A stretch of 7,022 nucleotides of DNA from JBEVEP01 sp040512755. GTDB lineage: Bacteria; Pseudomonadota; Alphaproteobacteria; Rhizobiales; Rhizobiaceae. Under the pieces are notes generated by a model, which did no database searches, had not been told where the DNA came from, and worked only from the letters and a program-made list of their open reading frames with translations. The stretch spans positions 1 to 7,022 of the forward strand of contig JBEVEP010000357.1 of assembly GCA_040512755.1 (NCBI GenBank), written 5' to 3'. The position numbers were made by a program, and so were the translations under genes. Positions 1 to 5,458 of the stretch are shown in pieces (within the stretch, counting starts at the first letter, position 1; each line of letters opens with the position of its first letter).

Positions 1-440
1 GCGCGCTGCCGGGCTGCGATCCTGTCGCGGCGGTCAACCGAGATCAGTTCTGCAACCCTCCAGACAAGGTTGTCCTCCAACTCGTGCAATTCGCCGTCCG
101 CGTAGACCACTTCCCACATCAGACCTATGAATTCGACGCGCGCTTTTTCGTCGAGGTGCCGCTTGAGGACAGTCGTGAATGCGTAGAGATCGACAGCCTC
201 CCGGTCGGCTTTCTCACCAGCCGCCACAAGTGCATCCAGCTCCGGTCCGCTAACGCCATAGGTCGTCGCGATTACTCGCCGAAGGCGGTCGCTTTCCTGG
301 CTGCGCCGGATACCGTCCGCGTCCATGACATGGATCATCAACGCCGCAGCGGCGACCCGCGGATCGTCAGCGGGCGTAGAGCCCGACTTCCGCTGCCCTG
401 CTGGAATATCTTTGATGAAGGAAATAAGACGGTCGAGCAT
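1..440 (-). CDS. TerB-family (COG4103-like) protein, 3' end cut by window edge
   Basis: Reading the minus strand from the ATG at 440 gives 146 codons with no stop before the window ends, so the C-terminus is missing. The protein starts MLDRLISFIKDI and is predicted all-helical. It has two acidic motifs typical of TerB-like domains: VMDADG at about residues 38-43 and YADGELHELED at about 113-123, the latter followed by WRVAELI. In TerB relatives such acidic loops bind divalent metal. The family name comes from tellurite resistance, but these stand-alone alphaproteobacterial members have no established role, and a tellurite function should not be assumed. The gene follows the HemY gene by 54 bp on the same strand with no visible terminator between, so it is probably the last or a late gene of the hem operon. 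A GAAGG sequence lies 3 bases before the ATG, a rather short spacing. Family assignment is firm; function is unknown. Confidence 0.9.
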   Translation of the reverse strand, partial: MLDRLISFIKDIPAGQRKSGSTPADDPRVAAAALMIHVMDADGIRRSQESDRLRRVIATTYGVSGPELDALVAAGEKADREAVDLYAFTTVLKRHLDEKARVEFIGLMWEVVYADGELHELEDNLVWRVAELISVDRRDRIAARQR

Positions 441-494
441 TAACCTTCACATGTGCGGGATTCGCCTGCGACCAATCCTTACGACATCGCTCTT
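441..494 (-). other. hemY-TerB gene gap, 54 bp
   Basis: No hairpin with a T-run is visible, so transcription from hemY is expected to continue into the TerB-like gene. A 5-bp GGATT/AATCC inverted match (458-478) is too weak to interpret. Confidence 0.5.
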
Positions 495-2138
495 TCAAAA
501 CAACCGGAAACGACGGTCGGCCTTTTCGGTATCGTCTTCTGACTCAACACCCGGATCATCCGGCAACCCGGAAGGAATGAAGCCGTTCTGCCCCCCCTCC
601 GGCGAAGGCGGCTGTGCAGCTGATCGTTGGAGGGATTCGCGCGCCCGCATCCCTGTGAGGGGCACTGGATCGCTCGGGGTTTGCGCCGATACCGGCGATT
701 TTTCAGGGGCCGGTTCGGACACCTCATGCGGAGCGGTTTCCGCTTCCTCGGTCTCGGTCGCTGCGATTGCCTGCTCCGCGGCAGGCGCAATAAGAGCGGG
801 CTCACGATCGACCGTCTCAAGGTCGTCGTCGGCCTCGATCAAGGGGGCAAGCCGTTCGACGGGCACCCGCCATTCGAAAGCGTCCAGCTTGCCTGAAATC
901 GGCGAGATCGGAGCCCAGCGATCCGAAACATAACCATCGGCAACCCATGCCGGGTCACGCGGCGCTCTAACTGCCTTCGATAAATACTGCCGGATCCGGC
1001 CCTGATCGCCAGTTTCCGCCTCCTCAATATCGGCAAGCAACAGGTAGGCGCTTTCCCTGGGCTGCATACGCATCGCGGACGTCGCCGCTTCCCGGGCTTC
1101 GCGGTACTCCGCCGCATCGAGAGCCGCCCGACCAACCGCAAGTGCGGATTCGGGATTGTTTCGCTTGAGGGCCTCCAGCTTGCGCGCCCGCGCCAAACGA
1201 TCATGCGTCGAATCACCGGGGCGCGCATGGACATAGAGATCAGCCACTTCCGGATGTGGCTCGATCTTCCAGGAAGCTTCGAGGATTTTTGCTCCTTTGC
1301 GCAGATCGTTTTGGCGTAGCAGTGCCTTCGCTGCGACGACCGCCGCGGGGACGAGATCCGGTTGTAAGCGATTAGCCTCCAGAGCGGCATTCTTCGCCGT
1401 GACGGGATCCGTATCCATCAACGACATCGCCTTGGCCGTCAGCAGCACGGCACGGCGACGATTTGTGCGGTCCTTTTCGCTTTGCCGCGAGGCCTTTTGG
1501 CTGTCGAGCAGCTTCAGAGCTCCGTCCCAATCGCCCCGCTCGGTCCTCTCCTCCAATGTCGCAGTGCTTGCCCATGCAAGCTGCGGGGCGACTTCGGCGG
1601 CCCGGCCCGCATAGTGGCGCGCAGCGGCGCGATCACCCAACCGCTCTGCCTCGAGATAGAGGCCGCGCAAGCCAAGCAAGCGCATCTCGGGATCGTCGAG
1701 CATTGCCTCGAACTTCTGGCGGGCGGAATCCTGGTCACCCTCAAGCAACAGGGTTTGCGCGTCGAGAAGATTGATCAGCGGCTCCTGGTCGGAACGGATC
1801 AGCTTGGCTGCCTGTTTGCTCATCTCGCGAGCCTTCGCAGCGTCGCCAGCGCCCGCCGCTATCATGCCTGTTGACAAGGCCTGATAGCCCCGGTCCCGTC
1901 GGCGGACGCGGAAATAGCGCGCGATTGTGTAGGGACTGTTCCATATGGCCTTGGTGAGCCACCAGACGATCATGACCGCCGCAACGACCGCCGTCACGGC
2001 GACGGCAGCGACCATTAACGAGATCTCGTACTGATATCCGCCGAAGGTTACGATCATGTCGCCCGGACGATCGGCCAGCCAGGCGAAGCCGAGGCCCAGC
2101 ACGAACACGACGAAGAGGAAGAACAGAATACGGATCAT
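495..2138 (-). CDS. hemY: HemY-type membrane-anchored TPR protein
   Basis: 547-residue inner-membrane protein of the HemY N-terminal family. Two hydrophobic helices (about residues 3-21 and 39-61) flank a short loop. The basic stretch after the second (RVRRRDR, about 77-83) suggests, by the positive-inside rule, that the large C-terminal part is cytoplasmic. The N-terminal HemY module spans about 27-134, with the characteristic DRPG and IWNSPYTIARY segments. Helical TPR-like repeats run to about residue 390. A conserved tryptophan-rich block follows (DPAWVADG, DRWAPISP, FEWRVP, about 395-426). The last 115 or so residues are low-complexity, rich in E, A and P. This is not the Bacillus HemY protoporphyrinogen oxidase: it has no flavin-binding motif and only shares the name. 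A scaffold or assembly role linked to haem synthesis is inferred from the neighbourhood. The gene starts 17 bp after the mitofilin gene, with a strong ribosome site, so the two are probably co-translated. Confidence 0.93.
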   Translation of the reverse strand: MIRILFFLFVVFVLGLGFAWLADRPGDMIVTFGGYQYEISLMVAAVAVTAVVAAVMIVWWLTKAIWNSPYTIARYFRVRRRDRGYQALSTGMIAAGAGDAAKAREMSKQAAKLIRSDQEPLINLLDAQTLLLEGDQDSARQKFEAMLDDPEMRLLGLRGLYLEAERLGDRAAARHYAGRAAEVAPQLAWASTATLEERTERGDWDGALKLLDSQKASRQSEKDRTNRRRAVLLTAKAMSLMDTDPVTAKNAALEANRLQPDLVPAAVVAAKALLRQNDLRKGAKILEASWKIEPHPEVADLYVHARPGDSTHDRLARARKLEALKRNNPESALAVGRAALDAAEYREAREAATSAMRMQPRESAYLLLADIEEAETGDQGRIRQYLSKAVRAPRDPAWVADGYVSDRWAPISPISGKLDAFEWRVPVERLAPLIEADDDLETVDREPALIAPAAEQAIAATETEEAETAPHEVSEPAPEKSPVSAQTPSDPVPLTGMRARESLQRSAAQPPSPEGGQNGFIPSGLPDDPGVESEDDTEKADRRFRLF

Positions 2139-2145
2139 CGCTCAG

Positions 2146-2150
2146 TCCTC
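2146..2150 (-). promoter_or_regulatory. Ribosome binding site of hemY
   Basis: On the minus strand GAGGA lies 7 bases before the ATG at 2138, inside the 17-bp gap after the mitofilin stop codon. It supports that ATG as the hemY start and makes a separate promoter in this gap unlikely. Confidence 0.75.
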
Positions 2151-2155
2151 GTGCC

Positions 2156-3628
2156 TCAGGCTGATTTCAGTGCGGCGGCAGTCGCCTTTTCGACAAGCTG
2201 CTCAGCCGCGAGCCTCGCGCGAACTTTGTCCACAAGGGATCGCCCTGCAGCCTTCGATGCTTCCGGCAGCGTTTCATATTCGGCGAGCGCCCTGGCGAAA
2301 TCGCCATCTATCAGCGCTGCTTCGAGCCGAGCGACCGTTTCCGGCACGCCGCTACCTTCCACAGGCCCGACCGGCCGGACTTTGACGAGCGTTTCTGCGC
2401 TGGAAAGCAATCGCTCAAAGATTCCAGCATTCTGATCAACTGTACGCGCAGCATCGATCATCGCCCCGGCCGCTTCCGGCGCTTCGGCTGCAATCTCAGC
2501 CGGACTCGCTACGCCTTTTGTGGCGACAGCCCTGAGTTCCGAAAGTTCAGGCGCATTCGGCGCGACGGCTGCAAACGTTTCGACTTCCGAAGAGAAAGGC
2601 CGGCCTGCGTCTACTGCAGCCTTCAGCGAGGAGACGGCGATCGCCAGCGCCACCTTGGGCTGAGACGACTGCGCTTCGACCTTGCCTGTCAGCGCAGCCA
2701 CATTTTGCTCGACTGCGGACACGCTCTTCTCGATTGCGGCAATCCGGCCATCATTGGCAGATGCGGCGCTTGAGGCAGCCGTGACGGCCGTTTCAATACC
2801 TGTGAGCTTTTCATTGATGGCCGCGGAATCGCCCCCGCCAGTGCCTGCGCCGCCTTGGCCCAGTGCTGCAACCGTCTTGGCCAGTTCCGCAATTTTGGCG
2901 TCGAGTGCTGTAAGCCCCGCACTCTCTCCAGCACCTCCGGATTCGACCGCCGACTTTAATCCTTCGACATCCGTTTTTATTTGATCAAGCGTTGCCGCGA
3001 GGCCGTCCACGCGGCCGGCGGAATCGGTGAGCGTCTGCAGCCGGCTATCGACGTCGCCTGCGCCGCCGGACTGAACGCTGGCGACTTGGTCCCGGAGCGC
3101 CGCGAGTTCCGTCTGGATACCGGATACATCAATCGACGCGCTTCCCCCTGCGGACCCAAGTGACGGCATTAGGCCCGAATATTGCAGCCCTGCAGCCGCC
3201 GCGAGTGCAACAAGGCCTCCCAAAAGGCCAGCCGCCAATCCTCCGAGCCCGCTCTTTCTGACTGGTTCGGCGGGAGCCCGCGTTAGGTTCGCAGGATCGG
3301 CCGCCTCCTGCGGTTGGGCGCGGCCAAATCGCAGGCCGGTTTCTTCTGCCGCAGGCTTGGAAGCATCGTCCGAATATTCGGACAATCGGTCACCTTCCGT
3401 CTCGGGTTCACTGCCTGACGACTGTTGGTGGGCGGACGAGTCATCCGACTGAGCCGCATCGGCGATATGCTCAGCCTCCTCGGGAGAGGCAGCTCCTATA
3501 TCAACGTTCGTGGCCTCTTCATAGGAATCAGTATTTTCCGGAACGCGTGAAACCGCGCCAGGCTCGAGTTCGATCGTCACCGGGTCCTTGTGCTTCTTCG
3601 AGTGCCGTGTCTGGGGCGGTTTGACCAT
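2156..3628 (-). CDS. Mitofilin/Mic60-like inner-membrane protein (COG4223 type)
   Basis: 490 residues with the alphaproteobacterial Mic60 layout. Residues 1-125 are hydrophilic, acidic and probably disordered. One transmembrane helix lies at about 127-153 (Gly/Ala/Leu-rich), preceded by basic residues, so the N-terminus should be cytoplasmic and the rest periplasmic. Residues about 166-320 form alanine-rich coiled coil broken by three glycine-rich linkers (about 187, 230 and 259). Residues about 325-485 match the mitofilin C-terminal domain, with VALAIAVSSLKAAVDAGRPF at 326-345 and a final helical part (ARALAEYETLP, VDKVRARLAAEQLV). Mitochondrial Mic60 shapes crista junctions, and alphaproteobacterial homologues are associated with intracytoplasmic membranes and envelope contact sites; the exact role here is inferred. 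The gene sits between hemD (110 bp upstream) and hemY (17 bp downstream). Some annotations would call it only a membrane or mitofilin-domain protein. GGGAG lies 7 bases before the chosen ATG. Confidence 0.9.
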   Translation of the reverse strand: MVKPPQTRHSKKHKDPVTIELEPGAVSRVPENTDSYEEATNVDIGAASPEEAEHIADAAQSDDSSAHQQSSGSEPETEGDRLSEYSDDASKPAAEETGLRFGRAQPQEAADPANLTRAPAEPVRKSGLGGLAAGLLGGLVALAAAAGLQYSGLMPSLGSAGGSASIDVSGIQTELAALRDQVASVQSGGAGDVDSRLQTLTDSAGRVDGLAATLDQIKTDVEGLKSAVESGGAGESAGLTALDAKIAELAKTVAALGQGGAGTGGGDSAAINEKLTGIETAVTAASSAASANDGRIAAIEKSVSAVEQNVAALTGKVEAQSSQPKVALAIAVSSLKAAVDAGRPFSSEVETFAAVAPNAPELSELRAVATKGVASPAEIAAEAPEAAGAMIDAARTVDQNAGIFERLLSSAETLVKVRPVGPVEGSGVPETVARLEAALIDGDFARALAEYETLPEASKAAGRSLVDKVRARLAAEQLVEKATAAALKSA

Positions 3629-3635
3629 GTTGTCA

Positions 3636-3640
3636 CTCCC
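3636..3640 (-). promoter_or_regulatory. Ribosome binding site of the mitofilin gene
   Basis: Minus-strand GGGAG lies 7 bases before the ATG at 3628. It supports this start over internal methionines, the first of which falls well beyond the transmembrane region. Confidence 0.65.
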
Positions 3641-3698
3641 GGAAATCTGCTTCGGAACCGCGCTGCGCGCTCGGGGGATTACGAAATGAGATCACTAG

Positions 3699-3715
3699 CA
3701 CACCAGCCCGGTGTG
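3699..3715 (-). repeat. Perfect inverted repeat (small hairpin) between hemD and the mitofilin gene
   Basis: CACACC and GGTGTG, 6-bp perfect arms, are separated by 5 bases. On the minus-strand transcript the T-rich run (CTTTT) comes before the hairpin, not after it, so it does not look like an intrinsic terminator for hemD. It could be a processing or stability element, a protein-binding palindrome, or chance. Confidence 0.45.
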
Positions 3716-3738
3716 AAAAGAGGCGGAGCCATTGTGGA

Positions 3739-4461
3739 TCAGCTTTCTCTTTCCAGGAGGGAGATGAGTGCATCCTCATCCGGCATGGCGGCCGCGTAGA
3801 CTTGATCAACGCCGCCTTGGCTCAAAACGCCCGCCGTGCGGGCAGAAAGACAGAAATAGCGTGTGCTTTCAAACATGTAACTCAGCCCGGGACGTCGTCG
3901 CAGTGTAAGCAGCGCCTCAGCGGCGACCGCCGACAAAACAAGCGCCGCTGCAACCGGCTTGTCCTGGAGAGCCGAAAAGACAAAATCTGATTGATAGTCG
4001 AGCGTTCGGGTATCGTAGGTTTCCAGGGCACCGACTGAAAGTCCGGCGGCGATCAGTGCGGACTCCAACGCCTCACGGCGAATTCTGCCACAAAGGTAGA
4101 GCACGCGGGAGCCGGGCAAAAGGGCGGCACTCATTTCGCGAACGAGATCGGCTGCGTCGCCCGCGCCCTCAATCACAGTTGTAAAGCCGGAATTCCTTGC
4201 CGCTTCGGCAGTCTTGCGGCCAACCGCATAAAGGGGCTTGGAAATGAAAGCTGAAATGATCTCTGGCGGCGCATGGCGAATGGCATTGGCGCTGGTCACG
4301 GTCACTGCATCTATTGCCGCCGCATCGGGAAAGCGGCTCGGCTTCAGGGGCCGAATTTCGGTCAGCGGAAGTACAACAGGTTCGAACCCCAATTCCCTGA
4401 GTCGCCGCGCCGTGCGCGATGCGCCAGGTTCCGGCCGCGTGACCAGCACCCGCACCGGCAT
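3739..4461 (-). CDS. hemD: Uroporphyrinogen-III synthase
   Basis: 240 residues, normal length for the family. The enzyme closes hydroxymethylbilane to uroporphyrinogen III with inversion of ring D, the branch-point precursor of haem, sirohaem, cobalamin and chlorophylls; it is soluble and cytoplasmic. Sequence identity in this family is low, but the expected blocks are present in order: VLVTRPEPGA (5-14) near the N-terminus, VTVTSANAIR (53-62), YAVGRKTAEAAR (78-89), GDAADLV (101-107), RVLYLCGRIRR (119-129), VLSAVAAEALL (175-185), FCLSARTA (203-210) and a terminal helix with AAMPDEDAL (224-232). This matches the two-lobed HemD fold. The ATG follows the hemC stop codon directly, with the ribosome site inside hemC. 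The position immediately after hemC confirms the assignment. Confidence 0.94.
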   Translation of the reverse strand: MPVRVLVTRPEPGASRTARRLRELGFEPVVLPLTEIRPLKPSRFPDAAAIDAVTVTSANAIRHAPPEIISAFISKPLYAVGRKTAEAARNSGFTTVIEGAGDAADLVREMSAALLPGSRVLYLCGRIRREALESALIAAGLSVGALETYDTRTLDYQSDFVFSALQDKPVAAALVLSAVAAEALLTLRRRPGLSYMFESTRYFCLSARTAGVLSQGGVDQVYAAAMPDEDALISLLERES

Positions 4462-4464
4462 TCA
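4459..4464 (-). other. hemC stop / hemD start junction with no gap (TGAATG)
   Basis: The hemC TGA (4464-4462) is followed immediately by the hemD ATG (4461-4459). This arrangement favours re-use of the terminating ribosome, giving roughly matched output of the two consecutive enzymes. Confidence 0.85.
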
Positions 4465-5385
4465 AGACCATCCTTCGAAGAATTTGGCGCCTGCTCTGGC
4501 ACGTATCGCAGCCCCTGCATCTCGGCCGATGCGATTGGCATCAACGATGGAGCCTTCTGCGGCAATGTCATACCACTCGCGTCCGTCCGGCGTGATGACC
4601 AGCCCCGAAAAGCGGAGCAGCTCTCCGTCGACGGTAGCATATCCGGCAATCGGTGTGCGGCAGGAGCCGTCGAGTGTTGCGAGGAACGCGCGTTCACAGG
4701 CCAGTGCCGCGCAGGTCGGAGCATGGTTGATCGGAGCCAGTAGCTCGGCAATGCGCCGGTCGCCTGTCCTTGTCTCCACACAGATAGCGCCTTGGCCTGG
4801 CGCGGGAGGAAAGCTCTCGACAGGCAGCAATTCGGTGATCACCTGATCGAGCCCAAGTCGCCGAAGACCGGCATTCGCAAGCAGCGTTCCGTCGACCTGA
4901 CCCTCTTCCAGTTTCCTCAGTCGCGTTTGCACATTGCCGCGGAAGGTGACCACCCTGACATCCGGCCGTATGCGGCGAAGCAGCGCCTGGCGACGAAGCG
5001 ACGACGAGCCGATCGTGGCGCCGTCCGGTAGCTCCGCAATGGCACGAACGGCACGACCGATGAAGGCGTCGCGCGGATCTTCCCGCGGCAGAAAAACCGA
5101 GAGCTCCAGCCCAGCCGGCAGAACTGTCGCCATGTCCTTCGAAGAATGCACGGCGAAATCGATGCGGCCGTCGAGCAGCGCCTCCTCGATTTCCTTGGTG
5201 AAAAGCCCTTTGCCGCCAACCTCCGACAGCGGCCGGTCCTGTATGCGGTCGCCGCTGGTGGAAATCGGCACGATCTCGAAGGTCGTCGCCGCCAGGCCAT
5301 GCGCTGCAACGAGCCTGTCGCGGGTTTCGTGCGCCTGCGCCATGGCGAGCGCACTGCCTCTTGTGCCGATTCTTGTTGTTTCCAT
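4462..5385 (-). CDS. hemC: Hydroxymethylbilane synthase (porphobilinogen deaminase)
   Basis: 307 residues, full length. It polymerises four porphobilinogen molecules into the linear tetrapyrrole hydroxymethylbilane in the cytoplasm, using a covalently bound dipyrromethane cofactor. Domain 1 begins with IGTRGSALAMAQ (6-17). The glycine/lysine loop VGGKGLFTKE has K59 and K64. HSSKD (80-84) contains the catalytic aspartate D84 with K83. SSLRRQ carries R131 and R132, and FRGNVQTRL carries R149 and R155, which bind the cofactor and substrate carboxylates. PAPGQGA (195-200 region) leads into domain 2, and DGSC contains C242, the cofactor attachment cysteine. These positions agree with the E. coli enzyme's numbering, so the active site appears intact. 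It is the first gene of the leftward hem cluster and lies 73 bp from divergent tsaD. Only a weak GGA-type ribosome site is visible before the ATG at 5385. Confidence 0.98.
   Translation of the reverse strand: METTRIGTRGSALAMAQAHETRDRLVAAHGLAATTFEIVPISTSGDRIQDRPLSEVGGKGLFTKEIEEALLDGRIDFAVHSSKDMATVLPAGLELSVFLPREDPRDAFIGRAVRAIAELPDGATIGSSSLRRQALLRRIRPDVRVVTFRGNVQTRLRKLEEGQVDGTLLANAGLRRLGLDQVITELLPVESFPPAPGQGAICVETRTGDRRIAELLAPINHAPTCAALACERAFLATLDGSCRTPIAGYATVDGELLRFSGLVITPDGREWYDIAAEGSIVDANRIGRDAGAAIRARAGAKFFEGWS
4471..4475 (-). promoter_or_regulatory. Ribosome binding site of hemD, inside the end of hemC
   Basis: Minus-strand AAGGA lies 9 bases before the hemD ATG, within the last codons of hemC. 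It decides the hemD start at 4461 over an out-of-frame ATG at 4471 that overlaps the site itself. Confidence 0.65.
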
Positions 5386-5413
5386 AGCGAGCGGTCCGTG
5401 TTAACCCCGCCGC

Positions 5414-5429
5414 GCGGGATGTTTCCCGC
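5414..5429. repeat. Inverted repeat 1 in the hemC-tsaD control region
   Basis: GCGGGA and TCCCGC, perfect 6-bp arms with a 4-base loop (TGTT). Its right arm (5424-5429) largely overlaps the left arm of the second inverted repeat, so an RNA crossing the region could form one hairpin or the other but not both. No T-run follows on either strand, so it does not look like a terminator. Confidence 0.5.
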
Positions 5430-5446
5430 TCCTCTAACCGGGAAAC
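5421..5446. repeat. Inverted repeat 2 in the hemC-tsaD control region (operator-like)
   Basis: GTTTCCCG (5421-5428) and CGGGAAAC (5439-5446) are perfect 8-bp arms separated by 10 bases. This symmetry is compatible with a dimeric regulator's operator. It ends 12 bp before the tsaD ATG, where a bound protein or RNA stem could affect tsaD translation or transcription and could also reach the hemC promoter. I do not recognise the motif as an Irr, RirA or Fnr site. Confidence 0.5.
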
Positions 5447-5458
5447 TGTGGCCTCGCA

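Larger units (their letters stand above)
3629..3738 (-). other. hemD-mitofilin intercistronic region, 110 bp
   Basis: This is the only sizeable gap inside the leftward gene cluster; the other junctions are 0, 17 and 54 bp. It holds a short perfect hairpin (3699-3715) and the mitofilin ribosome site. I find no convincing -35/-10 pair. The gap is long enough for an internal promoter or an RNA-processing site, so the mitofilin-HemY-TerB genes could be expressed partly independently of hemCD. Confidence 0.5.
5386..5458. promoter_or_regulatory. Divergent hemC / tsaD control region
   Basis: These 73 bp between two outward-facing start codons must hold, or lie close to, the promoters of both gene sets unless they start inside the opposite coding region. 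I cannot point to a confident -35/-10 pair on either strand; TTAACC-like stretches at 5401-5406 and 5436-5439 are too weak to call. The notable structure is a group of inverted repeats at 5414-5446. Confidence 0.6.

Noticed and set aside
458..478. GGATT/AATCC inverted repeat between hemY and the TerB gene
   Set aside because: Only 5-bp arms with an 11-base spacer, expected by chance in a gap of this size.
325..933. A 202-codon plus-strand open frame opposite the hemY end and TerB start
   Set aside because: It is antisense to two real genes. Its Ser/Arg-rich translation is the complement of the low-complexity hemY tail and matches no family.
839..1390. A 183-codon minus-strand frame inside hemY, as possible evidence of a frameshift or overlapping gene
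   Set aside because: The hemY frame is continuous through this region with conserved TPR and Trp-rich blocks, so there is no frameshift; the alternative frame is Arg-rich noise.
495..2138. HemY as protoporphyrinogen oxidase
   Set aside because: There is no N-terminal flavin-binding GxGxxG motif. The protein has two membrane helices and TPR repeats, the proteobacterial HemY family that shares only the name.
3699..3715. The hairpin after hemD as an intrinsic terminator
   Set aside because: On the transcribed minus strand the T-run precedes the stem and no U-tract follows; the stem is only 6 bp.
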